The notes beneath the pieces were generated by a model, which saw only the letters and a program-made list of their open reading frames with translations, had not been told where the DNA came from and made no database searches. A stretch of DNA of 64,000 nt, from positions 38,038,345 through 38,102,344 of the forward strand of contig OX578286.1 in the NCBI GenBank assembly GCA_951217055.1, read 5' to 3'. The DNA comes from Gerris lacustris (lineage: Eukaryota > Arthropoda > Insecta > Hemiptera > Gerridae). The translations under genes and the position numbers were made by a program. Shown here piece by piece: positions 24,895 to 37,342 of the stretch (position 1 is its first letter; each line of letters begins with the position of its first letter).

Positions 24895-25110
24895 TTATAG
24901 AGTGGTGTCCCGACGGCGACGACTCACCTCGAAATGATTTGTTATTGCAAAGCTAAGGCAACCACATTTATTCCAATATTAAATACATGTTTTTTTTTTA
25001 TTTATTAGTCTTTAAATAGATTTAATAACTTATCTAAATAGTTATATAAATTAATTTACATAATTTTACTTTTTTTCAAAGTATAAAATTAAGTCTGTTG
25101 CCATGGACTT
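24895..25110. repeat. Interspersed repeat R1, copy 2 (uninterrupted)
   Basis: It matches copy 1 across the point where the Harbinger-like MITE is inserted at 7.4 kb: GAAATGATTTG, a single TTA, then TTGCAAAGCTAAGG. It serves as the empty site. Confidence 0.75.
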
Positions 25111-25244
25111 GACGGCTTGTTCTATAATTATACATAATTGTTATCTCATTATCTATGCATTTGTTTATCATCATTACTTGATTAGCATGAATTACTTGCT
25201 TGAGCAGCCATGTTAGTATAGTGTGCAATAAATTGTTTAATTTA

Positions 25245-26845
25245 CTTGTTTGAGAAGACACATTAATGCCATTCATATACATAGATTGTGTACTTTACTT
25301 GTTTGAGGAGTTGAGGAGACACATTAATGCCAGTCATATACTTAGTTTGTTTACTTTACTTGTTTGAGGACGCACATTAATGCCAGTCATATACTTAGAT
25401 TGTGTACTTTACTTGTTTGAGGAGACACATTAATGCCAGTCATATACTTAAATTGTGTACTTTACTTGTTTGAGGAGTTGAGGAGACACATTAATGCCAG
25501 TCATATACATAGTTTGTTTTTTTCTTGCTTGAGGAGACACATTAATGCCAGTTATATACTTAGATTGTGTACTTTACTTGTTTGAGGACGCACATTAATG
25601 CCAGTCATATACTTAGAATGTGTACTTTACTTGTTTGAGGAGACACATTAATGCCAGTCATATACTTAGATTGTGTACTTTACTTGTTTGAGGAGACACA
25701 TTAATGCCATTCATATACATAGATTGTGTACTTTACTTGTTTGAGGAGACACATTAATGACATTCATATACATAGATTGTTTACATTACTTGTTTGAGGA
25801 GGCACATTAATGCCAGTCATATACATAGATTTTTTACATTACTTGTTTGAGGAGACACATTAATTAATATACTTTGATTGATTACTTTACTTGTTTGAGG
25901 AGACACATTAATGCCAGTCATATACTTAGATTGTGTACTTTACTTGTTTGAGGAGACACATTAATGCCACTCATATACTTTGATTGTTTACTTTACTTGT
26001 TTGAGGAGACACATTAATGCCAGTCATATACTTAGATTGTTTATTTTACTTGTTTGAGGAGACACATTAATGCCAGTCATATACTTAGATTGTGTACTTT
26101 ACTTGTTTGAGGAGACACATTAATGCCATTCATATACATAGATTGTGTACTTTACTTGTTTGAGGAGACACATTAATGACATTCATATACATAGATTGTT
26201 TACATTACTTGTTTGAGGAGGCACATTAATGCCAGTCATATACATAGATTGTTTACATTACTTGTTTGAGGAGGCACATTAATGCCAGTCATATACTTAG
26301 ATTGTGTACTTTACTTGCTTGAGGAGACACATTAATGCCAGTTATATACTTAGATTGTGTACTTTACTTGTTTGAGGACGCACATTAATGCCAGTCATAT
26401 ACTTAGATTGTGTACTTTACTTGTTTGAGGAGACACATTAATGCCAGTCATATACTTAAATTGTGTACTTTACTTGTTTGAGGAGTTGAGGAGACACATT
26501 AATGCCAGTCATATACATAGTTTGTTTACTTTACTTGCTTGAGGAGACACATTAATGCCAGTTATATACTTAGATTGTGTACTTTACTTGTTTGAGGACG
26601 CACATTAATGCCAGTCATATACTTAGATTGTGTACTTTACTTGTTTGAGGAGACACATTAATGCCAGTCATATACTTAGATTGTGTACTTTACTTGTTTG
26701 AGGAGACACATTAATGCCAGTCATATACTTAGATTGTTTATTTTACTTGTTTGAGGAGACACATTAATGCCAGTCATATACTTAGATTGTTTACTTTACT
26801 TGTTTGAGGAGGTACATTAATACTAGTAATATACTTTAATTGTTG
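25245..26845. repeat. Tandem array, 53-bp unit, about 30 copies
   Basis: The unit TACTTTACTTGTTTGAGGAG plus ACACATTAATGCCAGTCATA has a length near 53 bp, with small indels. Blocks with the same order of variants recur (for example 25.37-25.85 kb and 26.05-26.28 kb), showing higher-order duplication. It is the longest minisatellite in the window. Confidence 0.93.
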
Positions 26846-27914
26846 TAATTTACATGTTAGTAATATAAAATGAATTTACTTATCTGCTTCAGATGGATTT
26901 CAAAATATAATTTTGTGATGAAGTTTTAAACCGTTATTAATCTTCTATTTTATGCTGATATAACTAATTTACAACGGTTTGGTTTCTTTTATTACATTTT
27001 TTATTCCCTTTTAACTGCTATTCAGCAGATAGATTAACGCATATATTAAATATACAAACGATGAAAAGAACAACAACACTAAATACGTTCTACATCTAAA
27101 AATAACGACTCAATAAATCTGCTGTTTACTAAGAGATATTAATCAGATCGGTATGCTTTCTAGATTCACTTCTGTTAGGCTTCATTTTTCTTAACAAAAC
27201 TCTGTTTTAATATTAGACCTTTTAAAAAAATATGAGAAAATATCCAGACAGAAACTTAATACTAAAGAATACACTTTTTCCAAAGTGTAACCCTACTTTT
27301 TCATCGTTACCGAAACATTACGTTTTAAACAAACGATCATTTATATTTTTAGACTTTTAGGGATGCCTATAAGTTAAAATAAGTTTTCATTTTTTATTTA
27401 CTTTTTAAAAAAAAAAAAAGTAATCCCTGTTTATGCCAAACCTTCTTTACATCATCACCTAAAAAGCTATTGAGACCGTGCGGGACTAAAAAGTAATCGA
27501 TATAGTTAGCTAGTCTAGCTACTACTGAATGTATTATTTTTTTATTTTTTTTTTGTGAAGAAATAAAGATGATAATGATTATTATTATTATTACTTAGTC
27601 TGGTGGAGCAATCTGGATTCAGCGTAACATCTCAAACCTATCTAATTGTCAATTTAATTGTTAACCCAATTCGCAAATTTAATTAATTAACTTAATTTTA
27701 TTTACTCTTTATTTACATTTAATCTTTATTGCACGTGTACATCTACAACTTACTTTGTGATTATAATCCGAATTAATAGCTTATAATCATAGAAGAACTG
27801 TCACAGCTTATGCGAGATGCCTTAACATTTCTTATAACCATAAACTTAACGCAAAAAGCAAAGAGTTTAATCGTCTTAAGCTAAACAGTCCTTGGATGGC
27901 ATTTAAGGGCACAA
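26846..27914. other. Intergenic, no gene seen
   Basis: AT-rich with poly-A and poly-T runs. No gene supported. Confidence 0.5.
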
Positions 27915-28382
27915 AACGAGCCCTTAAGCCCGTGGTAACGGGCCTAATTTTATACTTAGAAAACAAAGTAAATTAATTCAGATAAGTTATAATATCTAAA
28001 TAAAGACCAACATTTATTTTTACAAGCTTTTATTTAACGTGCAATGTTTGTATGTATGTAAGTTCGGGACAAATCTTGCAACTGAATTTTAAAGTAGTTA
28101 TCCTCAACCGATTGAATTGAAATTTTGCATACAAGTTTTGTTTGGATGACAATGCATGGTTAGCTAAGTGACGTCATTCTAAATCCAATACGGCAGACTA
28201 CCCAAGATGGCGGACTAGTTATTTTGTAAGCACGCCCATGATATGGATATCAAATGAAAGGGTTTGCTGAGAAGAATACTAATAAAAGCTTGATTTTAAA
28301 ATTGTTGTTATGGAATAAATGTGGTTGCCTTAGCTTGGCAATATCAAATCATTTCAAGATGAGTTGTCGGTGAGTTTATACT
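27915..28382. repeat. Interspersed repeat R1, copy 3, reversed, with a hinge element
   Basis: The segment runs from AAGCCCGTGGTAACGGGC to GGTTGCCTTAGCTTGGCAAT and is R1 in the opposite orientation to copies 1 and 2. Within it lies GTATGTATGTAAGTTCGGGA followed by GAATTGAAATTTTGCATAC, the hinge-plus-core layout seen in the H-type repeats. Confidence 0.65.
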
Positions 28383-28383
28383 T

Positions 28384-28757
28384 CAGTTATCTTATCTTTA
28401 CTTGGTCTATAGGGTATTCATTAAAACAAAACTACCAGGTTTTGCGATATTTCGCCTGATCAGAACCTTCTAATGATGAGAACGGCTCTATTAAACTTGT
28501 TTTCTCTTCGAGAAATTAATTTTATTAATAGTTTAAATTCCTTTAACATGTATAAAACTAAAAAAATAATGACAAAGTGTAGACGCACGGATAGATGGAA
28601 TGAATAGGATGAAATTATAGTGTTGTTTTTAATAAAGATTAATATAAACAAAAAAACGATTATAAAGGCCTGAAGATGCCTCGAGAGGAGGCAAAATATC
28701 GCAAAACCTGGTAGTTTTGTTTTAATGAATACCCTATAGACCAAGTAAAGATAATAG
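28384..28757. mobile_element. Inverted-repeat MITE, ~75-bp arms
   Basis: The left arm TTATCTTTACTTGGTCTATA plus GGGTATTCATT is matched in reverse by 28683-28755. A ~230-bp AT-rich loop lies between. The frame at 28460-28870 crosses this element and the next repeat and is not a gene. Confidence 0.8.
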
Positions 28758-29205
28758 TACATTACGCGTCTAGTGCGGAAAGTAGCATTTTCCATGAGAG
28801 TGTGGAGTTTGCACCCGAGCGATAGCAAGGGTAGTAAAACCACACGAGCAAAGCAAAATGCAGTTTTCACACGAGTTGCGTACCGTTACTTTATCTGCGA
28901 TTGTTGGATATTTAATAAATACAAAAAAAATTAATAAACTTCGAGTATGAAATTTCGTATTTCTCTTTTAATAAAGATGACATTATCTCATAAGTTGTAT
29001 TTTGTACTGAATTAATTATTTCGGGAGGAGTATTATTCTCCTCATTTTCGTCATAATCACTTAAATTCACTCATCTTAAATCACTCATTGTTTTTCACTA
29101 AAAACTCGATATAAACAGTTACTTTAATTAATCAAACAGAAAAATAGTATTGTTAAATGTAAACAAACTCGCTAATCGTGTGTTAAGGTGAGGAATTCTT
29201 CTTTT
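28757..29205. repeat. Interspersed repeat R2, copy 1
   Basis: The sequence from ACATTACGCGTCTAGTGCGG through CACACGAGCAAAGCAAAATG to AACAAACTCGCTAATCGTG matches, in reverse, 43.34-43.80 kb. A conserved reading of the minus strand (RVVLLP, GCKLHT, ATFRTRRV) is shared by both copies. Confidence 0.7.
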
Positions 29206-30342
29206 TTACAGCACTAGGGTGAAAAAAAAGAGAATCAAGAAACTAGTTACACGAGTGAAATTGATCAAGAAACAAGTAACATGATTAAGAAATCAAATGA
29301 GCAATTACACATTCTACTCCCTTACCATGAATATATACAAAATCTTAAGTTTTGGAACAGCCAATCAGGAGACTGCCCAAGCCCAACCCAATGGGTTTAC
29401 TATTGGCTGATTGGAGGATCTATCTTGAACTTCCAGGATTCTAATTGGAGGAGTTGTTCCAAGAAGGAGCCGACTGTCGGTGCCTCTCAGGTTGTAGGTA
29501 TGCATAAGCGCATTAGTTAAGTCCGAAAGTGGTCAGGGAATTAAGAGACCAGGCCTTTCACTAAGCTGGAATAAGGGTTTTTTGTTCGAACTGCACTTTT
29601 ACCTAGAACCGGACCATGAATGTTCAATTTAAAAATTTGCTTCAACAAAAAAAATCTATTTGCTAAACATTTGACAAAAAAGGGCATTCTATGACGTTTA
29701 TTCCATAAACCCCATTTTATGACGTTTATGCGCAAAATGGCTATTTTATGACAAAATCATATGACTATGACGTTTATGACTTTTTCCCGTCTCTGCTTAT
29801 AACAACATATTATACTAAACTTATACGAACTTATTATACTAAAAACTTATACGAAATATTAGCCACTGAACAAGATGTGGTTTGTGTATGCTAGTGGTTG
29901 TTAGTAAACTATTATATTTGGTTCTAAGTTGTTATTTATTTTGTTTATTTTTGTGTTTAGTTGTTTAACAACAGGTGTTTTGTGCTATTTATGTTATTTA
30001 TTTATTCTCTCTCTCTGCCCCCCGTCACTTAATTTAATGTTGATTCAGCTGTTTTGTTTTTGTCTGGGAGTTGGATATTCTTTATTCTTCTTTTCCCCAG
30101 TCCATTCTTAATGCTAAATGACCAAGAGGAAATATATTTTAGTATTTAGACTCTTATTTTCACTCGAAAATAGACGTTTCTCGCAGCCCCTTATTACAAA
30201 TCTTGGAGTCTGTTCAAAAGCAGTTAATTATTTCCTTTGCAAATATGCATTTTATATATATTATGTTTTTTTCGTCTCCTTGCATATTTAAGTACTTGCA
30301 TTTATTTTAAGCGTTTAATGTTTTGATTTACTTCTTATTTGG
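29206..30342. other. Intergenic, no gene seen
   Basis: A partial inverted repeat of GGAACAGCCAATCAG type lies at about 29350-29460. The frames at 29281-29520 and 29541-29735 match nothing recognised, and the latter overlaps short ATGACGTTTATG repeats. Confidence 0.45.
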
Positions 30343-30643
30343 AAAGAGCCATAGCCGTGTGGGTTAAACCACGTCTGCTCGGCCATCACTGAATCATGAG
30401 TGGAACGAGACGGGGTTCGATTCCTCGCCGTGACGCTCTGATTTATATGGCTCACTATTGATCACATCATACTCGCTTCAGCGGTACTATGTAGAGAGGT
30501 GTGATGTGTGAAGTAGCTGGAACTTTCTACCGCGGGGCGTAAAAAGGGCCTAAGAGATGGCCTAATTGCAAGGTTCGAACAAGTGGTTCGCCCTACCCGT
30601 TCTAGTAGAAAGTACTAGACTACTAATACTACTACTACTACGT
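30343..30643 (+). mobile_element. tRNA-derived SINE, copy 1
   Basis: The tRNA-like head has an A-box region (TAGCCGTGTGGGTTAAA) and a B box (GGTTCGATTCC). The body (ACCACACTATACTCGCTTC-like, GGGCGTAAAAAGGGCCTAAG, CAAGTGGTTCGCCCTACCC) matches the SINE at 56.26 kb, and the tail is (TAC)n. A 7-bp TTATTTG at 30335-30341 and 30646-30652 may be the target duplication. Confidence 0.8.
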
Positions 30644-30904
30644 ATTTATTTGACGGAACTGGAATAATGAGCCTCTCTCATTTGATTACCCTCTATCAGC
30701 ATATAATAACTATAATTATGCTAACATATTAAACTGAAGACTGTAGCATATTAGACTGAGTACTATAGCATACTTCATTGAGTAATGTACCATATTTTAA
30801 TGTGAACTGTAGCATTATACACTGATTACTGTATCACATTACACTGAATACTATAGCATATTACACTCTGTACTGCAGTATATTACACTAAGTACTGTTA
30901 CTGT

Positions 30905-31515
30905 CGCAAATTATATGTGGAATGGCACACGGTTAGCGTATTATATCCATCAGTCGTATAAACCGTATAATTGAAAATGGCATATACAAATATGAGGAAT
31001 GGCACAGGACTAGCGTATTGTATCCATCAGTCGTATAAACCATTCAATTGAAAATGGCATATACAAATATGTGGAATGACACAGGGTTAGCGTATCGTAT
31101 CCATCAGTCGTATAAAACGTTTAATTGAAAATGACATATACAAATATGTGGAATGACACAGGGTTAGCGTATTGTATCCATCAGTCGTATAAACCGTTTA
31201 ATTGAAAATGGCACATACAAATATGTGGAATGACACAGGGTTAGCGTATTGTATCCATCAGTCGTATAAACCGTTTAATTGAAAATGGCACATACAAATA
31301 TGTGGAATGACACAGGGATAGCGTTTCATATCCATCAGTCGTATAAACAATTTAATTGAAAATGGCATATACAAATATGTGGAATGACACAGGGATAGCG
31401 TTTCATATCCATCAGTCGTATAAACAATTTAATTGAAAATGGCATATACAAATATGTGGAATGACACAGGGTTAGCGTATTGTATCCATCAGTCGTATAA
31501 ACCGTTTAATTGACA
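30905..31515. repeat. Tandem array, 77-bp unit, about 8 copies
   Basis: The unit AAATATGTGGAATGACACAG, GGTTAGCGTATTGTATCCAT and on has a period of 77 bp (31142, 31219). It is preceded at 30.73-30.90 kb by a decayed short repeat around CATATTACACTGAGTACT. Confidence 0.9.
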
Positions 31516-31600
31516 TTCGCAACCCTACTAACTCTCATTTATATCATGAAACTGTTTTCTATCAGTAAATATTAACAGGTTTTTGCCTGCATAATGAAAG

Positions 31601-31690
31601 AGTTGCTACCAGTAATACAAACAAGTTGCTACCGGCAACACAAACAAGTTGCTACCTGTAACCCAAACAAGTTGACACCTCTAATAAAAA
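31601..31690. repeat. 23-bp tandem repeat, 4 copies
   Basis: AGTTGCTACC recurs at 31601, 31624 and 31647, with a diverged copy at 31670. Confidence 0.75.
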
Positions 31691-32344
31691 CCTTTTGCAA
31701 TCGGTAATAGAAGCAATTTATTTCGAATAGGGATACACCACAACAGGTGGCATACCGGATGAAAAGATAAGTTTTTACATACAATATTGCAGTATACAAG
31801 AGATCATATACAACATGCAAATGATACCATTTATGCAGTTATAAATAAAAATTTAAATGCTATCCATTTTTAACGTAATCGAAACAAACACCTTTTAATC
31901 TATCTAGACGATAACAATAACAATTATAGTGCTATACTGCTATCCCAAACATTTATTAATTCCATTTTGAGATTGTGATGAATTTTAAAGTTTTAAGACA
32001 TCTTCCAGGCCCAAAAAGGGGTTAACATCTTCTAAAAAATTGTCTTTGTGCAGATTGGTGTATAAGAGAAGTGATACACAGGCGACACTTTACTGCTTCT
32101 AGCAGCGACATATGGTAGCGGTCACTGCTCTCCTTCCTGACAATCGTCCGCGACAAATTATAACAGCAAGCGGTGACAACTGGTTGCTGTCGCACTTCCT
32201 CACTAAACCAAATCAACGACAGCAACACATGAGTCAGACCATATTGTCACTAAATTAGTACTAAGTCACCGATGTCACTGTCACAGATACCACCGATAAT
32301 TTGTTTGGTCACCATGACACCTCAGCTGTCGCTGGTTCATTACC
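31691..32344. other. Intergenic, no gene seen
   Basis: The frame at 32022-32228 (minus) has fairly even composition but no recognisable motif. Confidence 0.4.
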
Positions 32345-32935
32345 CAGATCATTCTCAAGGGATTGTCTTGATAAGAGTCATTTGCAACTTGGACCTTATC
32401 TTAACAGGACACCGCGGCAGGAATTTTGTGAATCCCGACGTTTCGAACCCATTACAGGGATCATTTTCAAGTGATTGCTCTTGATATGAGTCATTCGCAA
32501 CTTGGAACTTATCTTAACAGGAGACCGCGGCAGGAATTTAGTGAATCCCGACGTTTCGAACCCATTGCAGGGATCATTTTCAAGGGATTGCTCTTGATAA
32601 GAGTCATTCGCAACTTGGAACTTATCTTAACAGGAGACCGCGGCAGGAATTTAGTGAATCCCAACGTTTCGAACCCATTACAGGGATCATTTTCAAGGGA
32701 TTGCTCTTGATAAGAGTCATTTACAACTTGAAACTTATCTTAACAGGAGACCGCGGCAGGAATTTAGTGAATCCCAACGTTTCGAACCCATTACAGGGAT
32801 CATTTTCAAGTGATTGTTCTTGATAAGAGTCATTTGCAACTTGGAACTTATCTTAACAGGAGACCGCGGCAGGAATTTTGTGAATCCCAACTTTTCGAAC
32901 CCATACAGGGATTATTTTCCAAGGATTTCCTCGTG
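32345..32935. repeat. Tandem array, 113-bp unit, about 5 copies
   Basis: TTTCGAACCCATTACAGGGA recurs at exactly 113-bp spacing (32441, 32554, 32667, 32780, 32893). The unit also carries GACCGCGGCAGGAATTT. The frames at 32272-32484 and 32471-32710 come from the array. Confidence 0.92.
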
Positions 32936-32982
32936 ATTTTTTACGTTTAGTCTGAAATTGGCTCAAACCGACTGGAAATATC

Positions 32983-33130
32983 TGAAGTGTTAAGTTAAAA
33001 TATCTGAAGTGTTAAGTTAAAATATCTGAAGTGTTAAGTTAAAATATCTGAAGTGTTAAGTTAAAATATCTGAAGTGTTAAGTTAAAATAAGTGTTAAGT
33101 TAAAATATCTGAAGTGTTAAGTGTTGAGTT
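32983..33130. repeat. 22-bp tandem repeat, about 6 copies
   Basis: The unit is ATCTGAAGTGTTAAGTTAAA plus AT, almost perfect, with one shortened copy. Confidence 0.93.
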
Positions 33131-34364
33131 TAAAAAAAAAAAAAAATGTACCCCTCTAAAAAAATTAAAGATGGCGGACGCAACTTTAAAGTTTTATTTT
33201 AGGCTTATAGCGGCTAGACGGTAAGTCGTATCGAAAAGCAGATTGCACCAGCGTTAACTGGTTTTAAAAGATCTACAACTTTGGTCCTATGACTTTTTGT
33301 CGTATCTCCATCGGTTCTACCTTAAATAGAGCTAAATTTGATATTTGTTTTTGTAATTATTGACTTTGAGCTCTTATGGTGTCGGCAATTGTTGACCTAT
33401 TTAATTTCTGATTGGGGCGCTTAAACCTCACACTAATGCTCTTTAAATCGAGTAATTTTTATTTTATTAATGGGTCATTGAACCAGAGTCGTTAAATATT
33501 TACTGGTGCAGCTGCTGAGTTGAGAAGAGACTGGTAATTAAATTAATGCACCAGTGGTTGATGATTGTTTTATGACTTCCCAGTCAGATTGAATTTGAGT
33601 GCGTTAATTTTCTCATATATGTTATTCTTTTTTAGCATATCTTGGTAATATCGAGCATTGTCATTTGTTACTCTATTGCTTAGTTTCTATTGGCTAATTC
33701 TTTTATATAAATAGACTCCAAACTACGATTTAGAGAGTATTAGTAACGGAATGAATAATGTATAATATAGTCCTGATTATATTCTTAGAAGGCTTTGAAA
33801 ACAAAACTATTTAGGCATTTAATTTAATTGCTAGGCCTACATGATAATAGGAAACAAAGCCACTAATACCTAGTATGAGCCCCGCGCAAAGCGAGGAGTG
33901 AAGGCTAGTATATTATAAGATTTAGGTTGAAGTAAACTAATGACTTCCTTTTCTCATTCATAAATCAAGTTATATATTTACACTTTAAAGAATAAAGAAA
34001 TCTGTTGATGATTTATAAATATTTTTTTATTTTATTCTTTTGATAAAGGTATTTGTAATTGGAAAAGGCAAAGATACTTTCTTTACACTAGAAAAAAAAG
34101 TTGTACTATTTTTAAAAATGAAGAAATTTAACTGAATTTAAAACTATATATATTTATAATAATTGCAATATACTGAAAAATTAGTCAGAAAAGAGACTAA
34201 GAGGATTAAAGAGCTAGTTTTTTTTTCAATTTATTGCCTTCTTAAAAAATTAAAATTTATTGCTTTCTTAAAAAAAATAAAATTTATTGCTTCCTTACTC
34301 AATTATTGTTATATAAATTGTCCTCTCACTTGTCTGAAAATGAATTATATTACTAATGCTGTAT
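33131..34364. other. Intergenic, no gene seen
   Basis: The opening part (33165-33420) contains AAGATGGCGGACGCAAC and a TACAACTTTGGTCCTATGAC-type sequence reminiscent of other dispersed repeats. A short GC-rich GAGCCCCGCGCAAAGCGAGG hairpin lies near 33877. The rest is AT-rich. Confidence 0.45.
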
Positions 34365-34600
34365 ATTTAATTTAAATCAAATTATAATTATTAACAACTA
34401 TGAATTTCTCTGACGTTCATTCTCCTGCGTAGCTTAGTTGGTAGAGCGCTATACTGGAAATATAGAGGCCTGTGGTTCAAATCCCAGCGCTGGAGTGTAT
34501 TTTTCTCTGGTTGTTTCCCGTAGTTGTTAATAATTATAATTTGATTTAAATTAAAATTTAATCTTTCCGAAGTATGAATACTACCAAAATCGTAAAATAT
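34365..34600. mobile_element. Fold-back family FB, copy 2, carrying a tRNA-like sequence
   Basis: Arms of TTTAATTTAAATCAAATTAT type lie on both sides (34368-34400 and about 34528-34570, inverted), with the tRNA-like core between them and CTTTCCGAAGTATGAATACT at the outer right. It is the same family as 15.2-15.7 kb. Confidence 0.75.
34423..34495 (+). tRNA. tRNA-like sequence (anticodon GGA), 73 nt, degenerate
   Basis: It can be laid out as TCCTGCG acceptor, GCTT/GAGC D-stem with AGTTGGTA loop, anticodon hairpin CTATA-CTGGAAA-TATAG, variable AGGCC, T-loop TTCAAAT and CGCTGGA acceptor. One acceptor mismatch and about two T-stem mismatches weaken the fold. The 73-nt length is exactly tRNA-like. 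Serine tRNAs normally have a long variable arm, which is absent, so isotype and function are doubtful. Confidence 0.5.
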
Positions 34601-35104
34601 GAATTACTATTTTTTTGTAATTTCTTACATTATTTTATCTGTACCCAGCGCCCTACCCTACCTTGTGCCGTCTAGGGGCTCGGTAAAAATGTATTAAATA
34701 AATAAATTAATTAATTAAATTGCAAATCAATTGTGAGTCACATCATCTATAAATCTCTTTATTTCCTCGAAATCATTTATTAATTTTAAAAAAATGTATT
34801 TTAATGTGTAAAAAATTAAATTAATACTTTTTAAACAATTTACACAATGTAAAACCTACACTATAGGAAAATAAATTCATATAATAGTACGAACGAATGA
34901 TCTATATATTTTATGTAAAGTCAAAAAAAATTAAAATAAATAATAATAAAACTTATTGGTTAATTAGGTGTGACTTATTGGTTGTGTGTTAAAGATTACT
35001 CTTTGAAGAAAAATTAAGTTTAGGCTACAGAAGAATACGCCTCTATTTCATTTCTTTATCCTCTATTCGTCCTATATTTCATGGTGCGACCAGATAACAA
35101 ATAT
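34601..35104. other. Intergenic, no gene seen
   Basis: AT-rich. CCAGCGCCCTACCCTACCTT near 34645 is a brief GC-richer patch. Confidence 0.5.
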
Positions 35105-35845
35105 ATAAATAAACAGGTCAAGTGTGTGCTAGTCAGCACACAGCGAGGGTCCGTAGGCAACACTGTATAGTTTAAGTAGTACCCTATTGATGGTGTTTTT
35201 TAAAATGCTAAAAAGCTTACTTTGAACTATCCTATGGGTCTGATATTCTCAAAACACATAAACAAACTTCTGATAAAGTATTGTTTTGCCACTGAACTGG
35301 ACTACAAACATATAAGTACATCGAACAGACCATATAATTAAAAAAAAAAAACGTATTTTTTCAATAAAAAATAAAATAATATTTTTTTCGAAATTTCCAA
35401 AAAATGGTATCTTTACTTTTGGTCGAAGAATGTTCAGGAATTTTTTCAGATATTTTGCACTTCACATAAGCGAGATAAAGGGGGGGGGGACACTTTCCCC
35501 ACCCACTTCAAACTCGTCTACGCTAGCCCTATCCAAGCTTATAACCAATAATTATATATTTTTGAAAAAAAAAAAAAACAGCTCGACGTACCCTCTTATA
35601 TGACATCCCACACCCACACGGTGTCGAAAAAAAAATTTTTTTTAACCCTTTTTACCCTAATTTTTTTGATTTTTTATTTTTTTTAATTCGCTATATTTTT
35701 AAAATGTGTGACGTACAAGACACATACATGCCAAATTTCAAAGTGATAGGACGAAAGGTGTAGCCGTGAGATCAGGTGACAGACGGACGGACGGACAGAC
35801 ACACGCAGGAAAATATAAGGGTCCTTGGTTTTGCCTACAGACCCT
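35105..35845. mobile_element. Hairpin-ended repeat H1, second full-length copy
   Basis: It has the same order as 20.94-21.65 kb: the TGTGCTAGTCAGCACA hairpin, AGGGTCCGTAGGC at 35146, a long middle, TGCCAAATTTCAAAGTGATA, then a GACGGACGGACGGACAGACA stretch and GCCTACAGACCCT. The two copies differ by scattered substitutions and run-length changes. Confidence 0.8.
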
Positions 35846-35896
35846 AAAAAATTATATAGCTATTCTGTATTCTGTATGACTTCTGTGCTTCAAATA

Positions 35897-36015
35897 CATA
35901 AATGTATTTGATGAATACATAAATGTATTGATGAATACATAAATGTATTTGATGAATACATAAATGTATTTGATGAATACATAAATGTATTTGATGAATA
36001 CATAAATGTATTTGA
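35897..36015. repeat. 21-bp tandem repeat, about 6 copies
   Basis: The unit AAATGTATTTGATGAATACA plus T is itself partly self-complementary (AATACAT and ATGTATT). Confidence 0.93.
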
Positions 36016-36875
36016 AGTAGAGATCTTCATTGGATATGTAACCAGTTCATTTTTTATTACCTTTTTTCTTATATTAAAATTCAGTAAGAAATATAAATTT
36101 TGTTTGATTGAATGTTAAGATTATAAATATAAGAATTTTCTTAAAACGAATAATTTTTTATTACGAATACTAAACCTTATAAATGTTGTTTAAAATGATC
36201 CATTTAGTATAAAGCAAAAATCAATTATAGCTTTTAAACAATTGCATGTAAACAATATAACTTGATGTAAACAATATAATTTTAAGCAATATTTCCTCAT
36301 TATTATGTACAAAAAAAAAACTTTGCTCAAAAAAATAAAATGCATTAATGTAAAAAAATAAATAATGGAATGTAAATACGAAATTTTGTAAAAGCATATG
36401 ACAAATCAATTACTTTTTTATATGATTAAAATGTAATGTAAAATTGTGTAATACACAAAAATAAATAAATAAATAAATTGGTATTTATTAAATAAAAAAA
36501 TTGGTTAAGACGATTTACATTAGATAACTCCATTTATTACCAAATCATACAAAAATATACATTAAATTTACCTGTTGGTAAATCGGCCTAAGCCGTGGAG
36601 AAAAATTATATTTATTTATGTAAAAATAATTTAATGTAAACAATGAAATGTTGTGTCAAATTAATTAATTTTATTTACAAATTATTTTCATTGTTTAGGA
36701 TCAAAATGTTTACCTTAGACGGACAGGCCGAGGATGTTGATTGGGCGCAATAATATCTAAGTAATTCGTCACATTTATTGGAATTTATTTAATTTTGTAT
36801 GAAATTTAAGTAAATCCTTATTTCTATTCATATTTATTTATTACCGTAGGGTTACACTTCATTACACCCACCAAG
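36016..36875. other. Intergenic, no gene seen
   Basis: Very AT-rich DNA without supported features. Confidence 0.5.
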
Positions 36876-37342
36876 TTGATTGTTTTGTTATTATTGATAA
36901 AAAGTCATCACTCTAGGTTAGAGGTCACGAAACGGTCACAAATTTGGGACACAACAAGCCGCGAGTTTACCTCCGTCTCGACAACCTACAGACTAAAAGG
37001 TTTCTTCTCCCTCGCGCGGGAGTTCTTTTTTTCCCTCCCTGTACTTCCCACACAAGTTGGCGAAAAGGGGGGTCGGAAAACCCCCTTCTCTCGATTGGTC
37101 GTCATGGTTACAACCGGGTCCAGCGTCTAGCGCAAGCTCGGCTCGATATACCCACCCTTCTGAATTCCCCTCTCATCCCTCTTGTTTTCTGTATTCGCGA
37201 TACCCCTAACCTGGGGGCCATTGGAACGAACCTTCCCAATCAACAACACCGATACCCCCTTGGCCTGAAAATTGGGCGCGTCTATGAGCTTAAAAAGATC
37301 AGTGTCACAAAGTTCAAAGTAAGAATTTTTATCATATCTTGA
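36876..37342 (+). other. GC-rich island with overlapping unassigned frames
   Basis: From about 36900 to 37280 base composition is clearly higher in G+C than its surroundings. Two overlapping frames exist (36876-37130 and 36944-37342, the latter 132 codons), encoding for example GHNKPRVYLRLDNLQTKRF. No domain, hydrophobic segment or splice context is recognised. It could be part of an LTR or another transposon, or an unrecognised exon. Confidence 0.3.

Noticed and set aside
25245..26845. CRISPR-like regular repeats
   Set aside because: Units are contiguous with no unique spacers and the genome is eukaryotic, so this is a minisatellite. The same holds for the other arrays.
34423..34495. Functional tRNA-Ser(GGA) gene
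   Set aside because: T-stem mismatches, no long variable arm, and repeat context make a working serine tRNA unlikely; kept only as tRNA-like.
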